Made by a program: the position numbers and the translations under genes. Shown here in pieces: positions 22,686-31,617 of a stretch of DNA of 31,617 nucleotides (its first letter is position 1; every line of letters starts with the position of its first letter). The notes under the pieces are model-generated. The model saw nothing but the letters and a program-made list of their open reading frames with translations, was not told the DNA's origin and ran no database searches. This DNA is from an uncultured Lachnospiraceae bacterium (GTDB lineage: Bacteria > Bacillota > Clostridia > Lachnospirales > Lachnospiraceae), in assembly GCA_958426095.1 (NCBI GenBank), contig CATZYB010000004.1, positions 1-31,617 of the forward strand, given 5' to 3'.

Positions 22686-22710
22686 AACCATCGGTTAGTT
22701 TTTGCTAACC
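22685..22710 (+). promoter_or_regulatory. Nested palindromes upstream of the ABC exporter
   Basis: TAACC-ATC-GGTTA (22685-22697) is a perfect palindrome, and its right arm also starts GGTTAG (22693-22698) pairing with CTAACC (22705-22710). The TAAC/GTTA half-site is shared with the tetR palindrome at 21961-21973, pointing to a common regulator. Confidence 0.55.
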
Positions 22711-22743
22711 AAAACATTTTAATTATTATAAGGAGGTCGTTTG

Positions 22744-24546
22744 ATGAAACAGGAAAAGAAAAGCGATGTGGCTGTTCTGCTGGATTATGCGGGCAGCCGC
22801 AGGGGCCTGACCTTTTTGGGGCTGGCCTTGTCGGCAGTGTCTATGCTTCTTAGCATGGCTCCCTATATCTGTATCTGGCTGGCCGCTCGAGATCTGATCG
22901 CTGTGGCTCCTGAATGGACACAAGCACAAAATATTTCCAGGTATGGCTGGATAGCCTTTGCCTTTGCAGTGGGTGGCATTGTTCTGTATTTTGCAGGCCT
23001 GATGTGTACACATCTTGCAGCATTCCGAACTGCTTCTAACATTCGTAAACGGGGAGTTGCCCGTGTGATGGAAGCTCCATTGGGATTTTTTGATTCCAAT
23101 GCTTCGGGCCTGATCCGTGGACGGTTGGATGCAGCGGCGTCTGACACAGAAACGCTGCTGGCACATAATCTGGCGGATATCGTAGGCACTGTTGTGTTAT
23201 TTGCAGCCATGCTGGTAATGATGTTCGTTTTTGACTGGCGTATGGGGGCCGCCTGCCTTTTGGCGGCGGTGATTTCAGTCATTGCAATGTTTTCCATGAT
23301 GGGCGGAAAAAATGCCGAATTGATAGCGGAATATCAGGCGGCCCAGGATCGTATGACTAAGGCCGGAACGGAATATGTGCGAGGTATTCCTGTGGTAAAA
23401 ATCTTTCAGCAGACAGTTTATTCGTTTAAGGCATTTCAGGAGGCCATTGAAGATTACAGCAATAAAGCGGAGCATTACCAGGCGGATGTGTGCAGAGTAC
23501 CTCAATCTATCAATTTGACTTTCACCGAAGGAGCGTTTGTGTTTCTGGTGCCGGTAGCTTTGTTCCTTGCGCCGGACGCACTGGCAAATGGAAATTTTGC
23601 CGGATTTGTTACCAACTTTGTTTTCTATGCGGTGTTTTCCGCCATTATTTCTACTGCGCTCGCAAAGATCATGTTTGCCTCTTCCGGCATGATGCTGGCC
23701 AGTACGGCTCTGGGACGTATTAATCAGGTGATGGAAGCTCCCATTCTGGAAACACCCAGTCATCCTCAGCAGCCTCGAAGCAATAAGGTTCAATTTAAGG
23801 ATGTGAGTTTCACCTATAATGGCGCTGAAAGCCCAGCGCTTTCCCACGTTTCGTTCACGGTTCAGCCGGGACAGACGGTAGCTCTGGTCGGGCCGTCCGG
23901 AGGCGGCAAGACAACGGCAGTCAGCCTGATCCCTCGTTTTTGGGATGCCACATCAGGCGCCGTGGAAGTAGGTGAAGTAAACGTCACTCAAATCGATCCG
24001 CATGTCCTTATGGATCAGGTTGCTTTCGTATTCCAGAATAGTCGCCTGTTCAAAGCGTCTATTTTGGAAAATGTCCGGGCAGCCTGCCCGGAAGCAACAA
24101 GAGAACAGGTGATGGAAGCTTTGATGGCCGCTCAGTGCAAGGATATTCTTGAAAAACTGCCAGACGGCATCGATACGCTGATCGGGACCGGGGGAACGTA
24201 TCTTTCCGGCGGCGAACAGCAGCGTATCGCATTGGCCAGAGCCATTTTAAAGGATGCTCCTATTGTGGTGTTGGATGAAGCCACCGCCTTTGCTGATCCT
24301 GAGAATGAAGTGCTGATCCAGAAAGCCTTTGATGTCCTGACGAAAGATCGTACTGTCATTATGATCGCACACAGATTGTCCACTGTTGTCGGTGCGGACA
24401 GGATCATTGTTCTGGAAGAAGGTCATGTCGCCGAACAGGGCACACATGCCCAACTGGTTGCCGCCGGAGGTCTGTATTCCCGAATGTGGACTGACTATAA
24501 CAAGGCGGTTCAGTGGAAGATCATCAGTGAAAAGGAGGCCGAATAA
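22744..24546 (+). CDS. ABC exporter half-transporter, subunit 1
   Basis: Fused membrane and ATPase half (about 600 residues), type IV ABC exporter fold. Six hydrophobic segments occupy the first 310 residues. The nucleotide-binding domain follows with Walker A GPSGGGKTT, Q-loop VFQNSRLF, signature LSGGEQQR, Walker B IVVLDEATAFADPE and the H-loop IAHRLSTV. The D-loop reads AFAD rather than the usual SALD/SLD. The ATG at 22744 is chosen over TTG 22741 because AAGGAGG sits 7 nt before it. The next gene starts at the very next base, so the two halves form a heterodimer. Substrate unknown; the adjacent TetR suggests a drug, lipid or peptide-like compound. Confidence 0.92.
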   Translation: MKQEKKSDVAVLLDYAGSRRGLTFLGLALSAVSMLLSMAPYICIWLAARDLIAVAPEWTQAQNISRYGWIAFAFAVGGIVLYFAGLMCTHLAAFRTASNIRKRGVARVMEAPLGFFDSNASGLIRGRLDAAASDTETLLAHNLADIVGTVVLFAAMLVMMFVFDWRMGAACLLAAVISVIAMFSMMGGKNAELIAEYQAAQDRMTKAGTEYVRGIPVVKIFQQTVYSFKAFQEAIEDYSNKAEHYQADVCRVPQSINLTFTEGAFVFLVPVALFLAPDALANGNFAGFVTNFVFYAVFSAIISTALAKIMFASSGMMLASTALGRINQVMEAPILETPSHPQQPRSNKVQFKDVSFTYNGAESPALSHVSFTVQPGQTVALVGPSGGGKTTAVSLIPRFWDATSGAVEVGEVNVTQIDPHVLMDQVAFVFQNSRLFKASILENVRAACPEATREQVMEALMAAQCKDILEKLPDGIDTLIGTGGTYLSGGEQQRIALARAILKDAPIVVLDEATAFADPENEVLIQKAFDVLTKDRTVIMIAHRLSTVVGADRIIVLEEGHVAEQGTHAQLVAAGGLYSRMWTDYNKAVQWKIISEKEAE

Positions 24547-26292
24547 ATGTTTGGAGTAAAATTTAGGCGGAAATATGCTTTGACGGAGCAAGGCGTTCAA
24601 AATACAAAAAAAGGAACTTTTTGGACAGTCATTGTAAATTTGATCGTCATGGGAGGCGTCAGTATTCTGTATCTTCTGATGGCTGACTTTATGGGAACCC
24701 TGACGGATGGGGATGCATTGCCCGGCGCAGCGTTTTATATCGGGTTGCTGCTCCTTTTTCTGCTTCTGTCCTTCGTGACGCATTTGCAGCAATATAAAGC
24801 TACCTATGGATTAGTTTATAATGAGGTCAAAGCCACGCGTCTCAGCCTGGCAGAACGGCTTCGAAAATTGCCGCTGGGATATTTCGGCAGGCGCGATCTG
24901 ACAGATCTGACCGAAACGATCATGGGTGACGTCAACCGAATGGAACATGTTTGGTCTCATGTGCTGGGATATTTGTACGGCGCATATATTTCTACGGCAA
25001 TTATCGCTGTGTGTTTGTTTATTTACGACTGGCGGTTGGCTATCGCATGCCTGTGGGGCGTACCGGCCGCCTTTGGACTGTTGTTTGGAAGCCGCAGGAT
25101 TGCTGCCCGCAATGCAGAACGGACAAAAAACGCTGCAATCCGGGTATCTGACGGTATTCAGGAAGCATTGGAAAATGTCAGAGAGATTCGAGCTGCGAAT
25201 CAGGAGGAACGGATCTTAAGCGGACTAAACCAAAAAATTGATGAACATGAACGCATTACGATTCAGGGCGAACTGGGCACCGGCCTTTTTGTCAATGGGG
25301 CCAGCGTTATCATGCGGCTTGGCGTGGCAACGACTATTCTTGTGGGCGCTGATCTGATCTTGTCCGGAAACATCGATTTCATGCTTCTGTTTCTGTTTTT
25401 GCTTGTTATCACCCGTGTTTACGCCCCATTCGATCAAAGTCTGGCGCTTATTGCGGAAATGTTTGTTTCTCAGATATCTGCTGACCGGATGAATGAAATC
25501 TACGATACGCCCGCAGCGGAAGGTACGGAACAATTTGAACCGGAAGGACATGATATTGTCTTTGAGCATGTAGACTTTTCCTATGACGAAAAAGCAGTTT
25601 TGCACGATGTAAGCTTTACGGCCAAAGAAGGGGAGGTGACGGCTCTGGTAGGACCCTCCGGATCCGGAAAAAGTACCTGTGCACGTCTTGCTGCAAGACT
25701 ATGGGACGTTTCCAGAGGCACGATCCGAGTGGGCGGAGTGGATATTTCAACTGTGGACCCGGAAGTGCTGTTACGGGATTATTCAATGGTCTTTCAGGAT
25801 GTGGTATTGTTCGATGATACTGTGATGGAAAATATTCGTCTTGGAAAACTCGGAGCAACGGATGAAGAAGTACAGGTGGCGGCCAAAGCAGCAAATTGCG
25901 ATGAATTTGTGAAACGCTTGCCACAAGGTTATAATACTCCTATTGGCGAGAACGGTGCAAAGCTTTCCGGAGGTGAACGGCAGCGTATCTCTATTGCACG
26001 GGCTTTGTTGAAAGATGCGCCTATTGTCCTTCTTGACGAAGCGACAGCCAGCTTGGACGTAGAAAATGAAACAAAAATTCAGGAGGCGCTTTCCCGCCTG
26101 CTGGCCGGGAAGACCGTATTGGTTATCGCTCATCGGATGCGTACTGTAGAAGCTGCTGATAAGATCATCGTCCTGGCGGATGGTCAGGTGGCGGAAGAAG
26201 GAACCCCTGCCGGCTTAATGAAAAAGAATGGTCTTTATCGCCGTATGGTTGAACTGCAGCGTCAAAGCGCCGGATGGCAGCTGAAAGTATAA
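24547..26292 (+). CDS. ABC exporter half-transporter, subunit 2
   Basis: Partner half of the exporter, 581 residues. The membrane domain has hydrophobic segments from about residue 25 to 300, including the LPLGYFGRRDLTDLTETIMGD coupling region. The ATPase part has Walker A GPSGSGKST, Q-loop VFQDVVLF, signature LSGGERQR, Walker B IVLLDEATASLDVE and H-loop VIAHRMRTV. All catalytic residues are present, so unlike many heterodimers neither half is obviously degenerate. The start codon directly follows the stop of subunit 1; its ribosome binding site (AAGGAGG) lies inside the previous gene. Confidence 0.93.
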   Translation: MFGVKFRRKYALTEQGVQNTKKGTFWTVIVNLIVMGGVSILYLLMADFMGTLTDGDALPGAAFYIGLLLLFLLLSFVTHLQQYKATYGLVYNEVKATRLSLAERLRKLPLGYFGRRDLTDLTETIMGDVNRMEHVWSHVLGYLYGAYISTAIIAVCLFIYDWRLAIACLWGVPAAFGLLFGSRRIAARNAERTKNAAIRVSDGIQEALENVREIRAANQEERILSGLNQKIDEHERITIQGELGTGLFVNGASVIMRLGVATTILVGADLILSGNIDFMLLFLFLLVITRVYAPFDQSLALIAEMFVSQISADRMNEIYDTPAAEGTEQFEPEGHDIVFEHVDFSYDEKAVLHDVSFTAKEGEVTALVGPSGSGKSTCARLAARLWDVSRGTIRVGGVDISTVDPEVLLRDYSMVFQDVVLFDDTVMENIRLGKLGATDEEVQVAAKAANCDEFVKRLPQGYNTPIGENGAKLSGGERQRISIARALLKDAPIVLLDEATASLDVENETKIQEALSRLLAGKTVLVIAHRMRTVEAADKIIVLADGQVAEEGTPAGLMKKNGLYRRMVELQRQSAGWQLKV

Positions 26293-26306
26293 GCATAAAA
26301 TGAACA

Positions 26307-26357
26307 GCCGTTGAAATCCGGATTCACAGGTGAATACGGGTTTAAACGGCGTTCTTT
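26307..26357. terminator. Convergent terminator between the ABC exporter and pckA
   Basis: GCCGTT at 26307 pairs with AACGGC ending 26350. The stem continues inward (AAATCCG with CGGGTTT; ATTCAC with GTGAAT), giving a long imperfect hairpin followed by TTCTTT. On the minus strand it is followed by TTCATTTT, so it may serve pckA as well. Confidence 0.75.
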
Positions 26358-26381
26358 AATAAAGCCCGGTTATTAGTTTAA

Positions 26382-28070
26382 TTAATCAAAAACTTTCTTG
26401 ATCGCAGCTAAAGCATCATCAGGAAGTTTGTCATAACCGTCTTTTAATACGGAGAATTCTTCGATTTCGTTTACACGGTCCATCATACGGGCTTTTAACT
26501 GAGCCAGGTATTCAGCATCGTTCATGTCCGGAATGAAACCTTCCCAATCCATGATCTCGATATCAGAGAATGGACCCCATGGTTTAAATTCGGCTTTTTT
26601 CTCGACAATAGCTTCAAGAATACCGAGGGTATCTTTTGGCTGTACTTTCTTGCCCATGAAATCACCGGTGTTGATGATATAGCAGTCAACATTCTTTTCT
26701 TCTACCAATTTTTTGAATTTCTCATAGTCATTGGCCAGAGGATAGGTACGGAATGGATTTGCGTATGGTACAACGACCAGTTTGTTCGGGTCTACACCTG
26801 GGGCCAGACGTTCTGCGGAAGAACGTTTTGTTGCCAGTGTTGCTCCCATAACAGAAGCCAGAGAAGAACCTTTTAATTTAACGACCGGAGGAATAGTTGG
26901 GTCTTTCATGATCCAGAAGATGGCATTTACCGGAGAGTCAATGCGGTCTACCCGGTTTGGAGACCAAAGCTTGGACTTGATCGCACGGCCGTTGCCGTTA
27001 CGGATATCTTCGGTGACAAGCTGAATCTTTCCTTCAGAATCCATGGTCGCAGAGTTATTCATGGAGGTGAGGAGGTATTTATTATCTTCGCATCCGGTTG
27101 GATAATCTGCTGTTTTATCAAAGTAAGTCGGTTCGATGGCGATGGATGCACAGGTATCGGTGTTGATGATAAAGGCATCGTCATGCAGAACCTTGATTTC
27201 ATATTTGCCGCCATGTTTTGCATGGGTCAGTGTGGATTTACCGGAACCGGATAAACCATAAACGGAAGCTACGAATTTGGAGCCGTCGTTTAATGTATAT
27301 TCCTTCTGACCGCCGTGGCAGGAAGCGTAGCCGTTGCGGTTGGCAATAGCCCAAACCATGGTCAGAGTTCCTTTTTTATGTTCGCCGAAGTATCTCATAC
27401 CGAGAATGCAGGCACAGTTTGTTTCTGTGTTGAAGTAACACAATGTTTTTTTGGCCGGGTCGCTCAGGCAGCTTAAATCGACTCCCGGACGGTCAGAACC
27501 GTTCCACTGAGGGTCAGAGAAAATATAAATGTCAGCTTCTTTGCCGTCGCCGACTGGTTTGGAGTTCTTGTACATCTTTACATATTCATCGGACATGTAC
27601 TGGAAGTTCAGCATCCAGGAGTAGAGAATATTTTCCTCGCCTTCAGGAATGAGCAGATGGCATTTGACCATAAATTCAGGATCAAGACCAGCATAAACTT
27701 CTGCATGATACATGGTTTTCCAACGGGATTCGTAAACGGCATCCATGGCCACTTTATCCAACTCTTCACAATTTACGCCCGGTTCTCCGGCGATACGGCG
27801 TGCAACCGCATAACGTCCGGTGATGGCGCCGTCGTTGAAGAGAAGAACTTTTGCGTCTTTTTCAAGGCCAAATTCTTCGCCGCGGTATACAGGCATGTCT
27901 GTAACGATGGTTCCCGGAGAATTTTTAGCCAGTTCATAGGCTTCTTTTAAAGTATTTACTTTAACCACATTATTTCCGTAGAAGGCGGCTTCGATAATTG
28001 AACGAGTCTTGGAAAATCCAGGTTTTCCGTCGCCGATTTCGTTGATATTATAATAGGCTTTTGTTGACAT
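26382..28070 (-). CDS. pckA: Phosphoenolpyruvate carboxykinase (ATP)
   Basis: Interconverts oxaloacetate and PEP with ATP/ADP; in anaerobes often run in the CO2-fixing direction during fermentation. 562 residues. The P-loop is GLSGSGKST (G272-T280), preceded by the substrate block NRNGYASCHGGQKEY; the metal/kinase-2 region is KVLHDDAFIIN, and the C-terminal RSSAERLAPGVDPNKLVVVPYANPFR segment is characteristic. The ATG at 28070 is chosen over an in-frame GTG at 28076 because AGGAGG (28079-28084) is 8 nt from the ATG but only 2 nt from the GTG. It is driven by its own promoter; read-through from the upstream DUF885 gene is possible because I see no terminator between them. Confidence 0.94.
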   Translation of the reverse strand: MSTKAYYNINEIGDGKPGFSKTRSIIEAAFYGNNVVKVNTLKEAYELAKNSPGTIVTDMPVYRGEEFGLEKDAKVLLFNDGAITGRYAVARRIAGEPGVNCEELDKVAMDAVYESRWKTMYHAEVYAGLDPEFMVKCHLLIPEGEENILYSWMLNFQYMSDEYVKMYKNSKPVGDGKEADIYIFSDPQWNGSDRPGVDLSCLSDPAKKTLCYFNTETNCACILGMRYFGEHKKGTLTMVWAIANRNGYASCHGGQKEYTLNDGSKFVASVYGLSGSGKSTLTHAKHGGKYEIKVLHDDAFIINTDTCASIAIEPTYFDKTADYPTGCEDNKYLLTSMNNSATMDSEGKIQLVTEDIRNGNGRAIKSKLWSPNRVDRIDSPVNAIFWIMKDPTIPPVVKLKGSSLASVMGATLATKRSSAERLAPGVDPNKLVVVPYANPFRTYPLANDYEKFKKLVEEKNVDCYIINTGDFMGKKVQPKDTLGILEAIVEKKAEFKPWGPFSDIEIMDWEGFIPDMNDAEYLAQLKARMMDRVNEIEEFSVLKDGYDKLPDDALAAIKKVFD

Positions 28071-28112
28071 TGACACATCCTCCTTTAAGTAATTGTAATT
28101 TAGCTATTTACC

Positions 28113-28141
28113 ACTATAAACAACAATCGGGCGAATGTCAA
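28113..28141 (-). promoter_or_regulatory. Sigma-A promoter of pckA
   Basis: On the minus strand: TTGACA (28141-28136), 17-bp spacer, TATAGT (28118-28113). It lies only 19 bp from the stop of the upstream gene. Confidence 0.85.
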
Positions 28142-28159
28142 GAATTTACCTTCTGAGAC

Positions 28160-29971
28160 TCAGGCGGCCTCAGCGGCGGTTTCTTCGACAGGTTCGTCTG
28201 CAGCGTCCGGCATATATTTCCGTAAAATAGGGAATGGCGCCGGACCCAGGTCAAGGAGCTGTTTATGGAAATCTTTGATATCAAAATTTTCATCCAGATG
28301 ATCTTCCATCGTGTCACGCATTTCTATGATTTCGTCCATACCGATACCGTAGATCATGTAATTTGTCGGATTATAGAGAACGGCATCATAAAGCTCCTGG
28401 ATAGTCGAATCATCAAAATCCAGATATTGACGGATGAATTCTTTGGTCTGTTCCACATCCCATCCTTCATAATGAATACCCAGGTCTGCACGGCAGTAAA
28501 GATTGAGGGACATTTCCGCATTGAAAGTTTTGTAGAAATGGGCCACATCCTCATTAAATCCGCAATAGTCATAGGAAAGGGATTCTACATAAGAAGCCCA
28601 GCCTTCTGCATAACCGGAGGATTCATAGACGGTGCGGATAGGGTCAGGATTTGTATTATAATAATAGGTTATCTGATACATATGTCCAGGATAGCCCTCA
28701 TGGGCCAATGTCGGCATTAATTCATTTCCCATACTGTCTTGAAGATTTAAGTAAATCTGATTGTTTGAAATATCATCAATCCGGGGAATGAAATACATAG
28801 CCGGACTCAAACGTTCGGACAGGGACTCATGAACATTTTTCAAAGTGTAGTCGGCTTCCGGAGCCTCCGGCATCTGTTCTGCAGTAAATGTTGATTTAAA
28901 ATGTTCAATGATCTCCTGTGGATCAGACAGGGCATATTCGGCATTTTCCACGTCGTCAAAGATATTCGGGTTGGTGTTCATAGTGAAAGCAAGAGAGAAT
29001 ATGGCTGTGTTTAATTTGTTTTCGGTCAATTCAATCAATTCTTCCGGGGTTTTATCAGTACCTACAGAAGATTTTAAGAGATATTTGTAATATTCCTGAC
29101 CATTTTCATAGGAAACTGCATTTCCCTTTTCCGGCGCCGTGTCGAGCTGGGCAGTCAGACCGTCAACGATGGACTGATATGCAGGGATAACGGAATTTAT
29201 GACAGCATCGTGATTTTTTTCAATGTAAGCATTTTTTTCATCTTCGGATAAATCCAGTCCTTCTAATTTGTCTGGGAAAACCTCAATAAGAAGGTTTGTA
29301 TCCGGAGATTCTATAAAGGATGTACAGTCTCCAATAGAAGTTTCCAATGCGGATTTACACATGCCGTATCCGGCTTCCGCTTTCTGGTTTTCAAATGTGA
29401 GAAGGCGGTCAACGTAATCGCCAAGAGAATTTAAGAGGGTCAGATAATCTTCCACGTCGCTCACATCATCAAAGTGGTATTCGGCCATGGTTGTCGGAAG
29501 CTGGCTTTGAAAACCAAGCATTGGCGCAAAATTTGTTGTCTGATAAATGTAATCGTAGGATTCCAGGTCCGCTTCAAGATAATATTTAACCACATCATAG
29601 GTCACGGCCCTGTCGCCGGTCAGGCCGGAGATTTCATTTAAACGGTCCAGGTAAGCCTGAGTCTGCGCCTTTTCCTTTGCAAAATCTTCTTCGCTCAGAG
29701 GCACGTCGCCCCAGGTGGCTTCTTCAAATTCAATGCCGTAGTCTGACGGGTCTTTCAGTGTATAATTCAGTGTCAGAGAGTCACTGCCGGCATAATCTGT
29801 GAAAATTTCGCGGGTCAGTTCGTCAAAGGTTTCCTCGGCGGACGGTCCCTGGTCGGATGTCTGATTTGCAGTGTTGGCCGTTGTATTTGCCGATGAACCG
29901 CAGCCGGTGAGAAGAAGCGCAGCCGAGCATGCGGAAATGATTACGGTTTTCAATGTTTTGGTCAACTTCAT
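28160..29971 (-). CDS. DUF885 peptidase-like lipoprotein
   Basis: Surface lipoprotein of 603 residues. The signal ends in LLLTGC, with the lipidated Cys at residue 24, followed by a Ser/Thr/Asn linker. The body belongs to the DUF885 family, related to zinc carboxypeptidases. The metal motif HEGYPGH starts at H424, and the EGWASYVESL helix (the third ligand or catalytic Glu) follows about 30 residues later. Conserved SPAMYFIPR and the PTNYMIYGIGMDEI segments also fit. A role in peptide degradation outside the cell is plausible but unproven. The C-terminus is an acidic, Ala-rich tail (VEETAAEAA). GGGGG precedes the ATG. Confidence 0.9.
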   Translation of the reverse strand: MKLTKTLKTVIISACSAALLLTGCGSSANTTANTANQTSDQGPSAEETFDELTREIFTDYAGSDSLTLNYTLKDPSDYGIEFEEATWGDVPLSEEDFAKEKAQTQAYLDRLNEISGLTGDRAVTYDVVKYYLEADLESYDYIYQTTNFAPMLGFQSQLPTTMAEYHFDDVSDVEDYLTLLNSLGDYVDRLLTFENQKAEAGYGMCKSALETSIGDCTSFIESPDTNLLIEVFPDKLEGLDLSEDEKNAYIEKNHDAVINSVIPAYQSIVDGLTAQLDTAPEKGNAVSYENGQEYYKYLLKSSVGTDKTPEELIELTENKLNTAIFSLAFTMNTNPNIFDDVENAEYALSDPQEIIEHFKSTFTAEQMPEAPEADYTLKNVHESLSERLSPAMYFIPRIDDISNNQIYLNLQDSMGNELMPTLAHEGYPGHMYQITYYYNTNPDPIRTVYESSGYAEGWASYVESLSYDYCGFNEDVAHFYKTFNAEMSLNLYCRADLGIHYEGWDVEQTKEFIRQYLDFDDSTIQELYDAVLYNPTNYMIYGIGMDEIIEMRDTMEDHLDENFDIKDFHKQLLDLGPAPFPILRKYMPDAADEPVEETAAEAA

Positions 29972-30003
29972 ATTTTTTAGTCCCCCTTTAGTTTGATATT
30001 TTT

Positions 30004-30032
30004 AGTATAACAGAAAAAGTCTGGGATATGTA
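30004..30032 (-). promoter_or_regulatory. Weak candidate promoter of the DUF885 gene
   Basis: On the minus strand, TATACT (30009-30004) with TACATA (30032-30027) 17 bp upstream. The -10 is good, the -35 poor. Confidence 0.35.
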
Positions 30033-30054
30033 GGTAATTTTCAGTTAAATTTTC

Positions 30055-30083
30055 TTGTGTTTAAATCAGGGATATATTATAAT
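30055..30083 (+). promoter_or_regulatory. Sigma-A promoter of metG
   Basis: TTGTGT (30055-30060), 17-bp spacer, TATAAT (30078-30083), giving a leader of about 42 nt. That is too short for a T-box or S-box riboswitch. Confidence 0.75.
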
Positions 30084-30131
30084 AAGAAATTAGCTTATGA
30101 TGAATATATGATTCTGATGGGAGGAAGAAAA

Positions 30132-31617
30132 ATGGCAAAGAAACCTTATTATATAACAACGGCGATTGCCTATACGTCGGGAAAACCGCATATCGGCAAC
30201 ACGTATGAGATTGTCCTTGCCGACAGTATTGCCCGGTTCAAACGGGCCCAGGGGTATGATGTTCGTTTTCAGACAGGAACGGATGAACATGGACAGAAGG
30301 TAGAGATTAAGGCGGCTGAAGCCGGCATTACTCCAAAAGAGTATGTCGATGGCGTGGCTGGCGAGATCAAACGGATCTGGGATTTGATGGATACATCCTA
30401 TGACCGTTTTATCCGGACGACAGATGCGGACCATGAAGCACAGGTTCAGAAGATTTTCAAAAAGCTGTATGATCAGGGCGATATTTATAAAGGATATTAT
30501 GAAGGAAAATATTGTACACCATGTGAATCTTTCTTTACGGAAAGTCAGCTTGTGGACGGAAAATGTCCGGACTGCGGCCGGGAGGTCATCGATGCAAAGG
30601 AAGAGGCATATTTCTTTAGAATGAGTAAATATGCGGATCGTTTGATCGAGTATATCAATACTCATCCGGAATTTATTCAGCCGGAATCCCGTAAGAATGA
30701 GATCATGAACAACTTCCTTCTGCCGGGACTTCAGGATCTGTGTGTATCCAGAACCTCTTTTACATGGGGTATTCCGGTAACATTTGATCCAAAGCACGTT
30801 ATCTATGTATGGATTGACGCTCTCAGCAATTATATTACCGGACTTGGCTTTGACCTGGACGGGAACAGCGATCCGATGGTGGATAAATATTGGCCGGCCG
30901 ATCTTCATCTGATCGGTAAAGATATTATTCGTTTCCATACAATTTACTGGCCGATCATGCTGATGGCGCTGGATATTCCGCTGCCGAAACAGGTATTCGG
31001 TCATCCTTGGCTGCTTGTCGGTGAAGGTAAGATGAGTAAATCCAAAGGCAATGTAATTTATGCCGATGATCTGGTTGATTATTTTGGCGTGGATGCCGTG
31101 CGTTATTTCGTGCTTCACGAAATGCCGTTTGACAACGACGGCTCTATCACATGGGAACTGATGGTTGAACGTATGAATTCGGATTTGGCAAATATTCTTG
31201 GCAATCTGGTCAATCGTACCATTTCCATGACGAATAAATATTTTGGCGGTGTGGTGACAAACCCTGGCGTCAATGAACCTGTGGATGAGGATTTAAAACG
31301 GGTTGCGCTGGAGACGCCGGTGAAGGCTGCGGCGAAGATGGATAAGCTGCGTGTGGCCGATGCGATCACAGAAATTTTTGCACTTTTCCGTCGCTGCAAT
31401 AAATATATCGACGAGACAGAGCCATGGAATCTGGCAAAGGATGAAGCGAAGAAAGACCGTCTGGCAACAGTGCTTTACAATTTATTTGAAGGTATCCGTA
31501 TCGGCGCGGTCTGCCTGGAAGCCTTCCTTCCAACCACATCCAAAAAGATTCTGGATCAGATTGGAACACAGCAGAGAGATTTCCTCGATCTGGATACCTT
31601 TGGCCGGATGGAGCAGG
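30132..31617 (+). CDS. metG: Methionyl-tRNA synthetase (5' part, cut by window end)
   Basis: Class I synthetase charging tRNA-Met. 495 codons are present and the frame is still open at the window edge; family members are about 640-660 residues, so the C-terminal part, often with a tRNA-binding domain, lies outside. The catalytic motifs are GKPHIGN (HIGH motif, residues 17-23) and K300-M-S-K-S. The zinc knuckle is C128xxC131 with C145xxC148 (CTPCESFF, CPDC). The anticodon-binding helical domain starts at about residue 370. The ATG follows GGGAGGAAG. Confidence 0.96.
   Translation, partial: MAKKPYYITTAIAYTSGKPHIGNTYEIVLADSIARFKRAQGYDVRFQTGTDEHGQKVEIKAAEAGITPKEYVDGVAGEIKRIWDLMDTSYDRFIRTTDADHEAQVQKIFKKLYDQGDIYKGYYEGKYCTPCESFFTESQLVDGKCPDCGREVIDAKEEAYFFRMSKYADRLIEYINTHPEFIQPESRKNEIMNNFLLPGLQDLCVSRTSFTWGIPVTFDPKHVIYVWIDALSNYITGLGFDLDGNSDPMVDKYWPADLHLIGKDIIRFHTIYWPIMLMALDIPLPKQVFGHPWLLVGEGKMSKSKGNVIYADDLVDYFGVDAVRYFVLHEMPFDNDGSITWELMVERMNSDLANILGNLVNRTISMTNKYFGGVVTNPGVNEPVDEDLKRVALETPVKAAAKMDKLRVADAITEIFALFRRCNKYIDETEPWNLAKDEAKKDRLATVLYNLFEGIRIGAVCLEAFLPTTSKKILDQIGTQQRDFLDLDTFGRMEQ

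Noticed and set aside
30000..30131. T-box or SAM riboswitch before metG
   Set aside because: A good promoter at 30055-30083 leaves only about 42 nt of leader, too short, and there is no specifier or terminator structure.
30090..31118. 342-codon open frame on the minus strand opposite metG
   Set aside because: It is antisense to a clear methionyl-tRNA synthetase with all motifs; its sequence is rich in Ile/His/Arg without domains, as expected from a shadow frame.

Overview
The window looks like a chromosomal segment of an anaerobic gut Clostridium-type Firmicute, most likely Lachnospiraceae. The evidence is the strong Shine-Dalgarno sites (AGGAGG-type), canonical sigma-A promoters, Clostridia-style gene families (DUF3842, DUF4179 anti-sigma, CmpB-like permease, Rpn nuclease, DUF885 lipoprotein) and ATP-type PEP carboxykinase. 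It is ordinary chromosome with one small accessory patch. I saw no rRNA, tRNA, CRISPR array, complete transposon or prophage.

Layout. (1) 80-2441: a polar amino-acid ABC importer (lipoprotein, permease, ATPase), with a perfect 12-bp hairpin between the first two genes. (2) 2532-7628: one sigma-A promoter overlapped by tandem TGATATCA palindromes. It drives an SPFH membrane protein, a ribbon-helix-helix protein, deoC-cdd-deoB (deoxynucleoside salvage) and a two-repeat CmpB-like membrane protein. (3) 7646-10315: an accessory patch holding an AT-rich Abi_2/HEPN gene broken by a one-base frameshift, the C-terminal remnant of an electron-transfer flavoprotein alpha subunit, and an Rpn-type PD-(D/E)XK nuclease, separated by strong terminators. 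(4) 10363-13690: prfC and a DUF3842 gene on the minus strand, divergent from a membrane-anchored endonuclease/exonuclease/phosphatase-fold protein. (5) 13784-16203: an ECF sigma factor, its DUF4179 membrane partner, and a protein with a cysteine-rich tail. (6) 16278-18680: citrate synthase overlapping by 1 nt a lipoprotein made of three repeated domains. (7) 18705-20938: a LarA-type nickel racemase homologue, divergent from a PF00882-like hypothetical. (8) 20955-26357: three stacked regulators (FabT-like MarR, short DtxR-like, TetR) followed by a heterodimeric ABC exporter. (9) 26382-31617: pckA and a DUF885 peptidase-like lipoprotein on the minus strand, then metG on the plus strand, cut by the window end.

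How the parts fit. DeoC, Cdd and DeoB form a coherent route from (deoxy)cytidine and deoxyribose phosphates to glyceraldehyde-3-phosphate and acetaldehyde. Citrate synthase, PEP carboxykinase and the LarA homologue are separate central-carbon units. The TetR gene and the ABC pair share a TAAC/GTTA half-site in their upstream regions and probably form a regulator-exporter module.

I found no convincing wholly new system. The best leads are the self-contained SPFH/RHH operator arrangement, the citrate synthase-triple-repeat lipoprotein couple, the DtxR-like protein with altered metal ligands, the hairpin-bearing leader ORF before the FabT-like gene, and the frameshifted Abi gene with its possible translational leader. 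All functions are read from sequence and memory of families; no database search was run.
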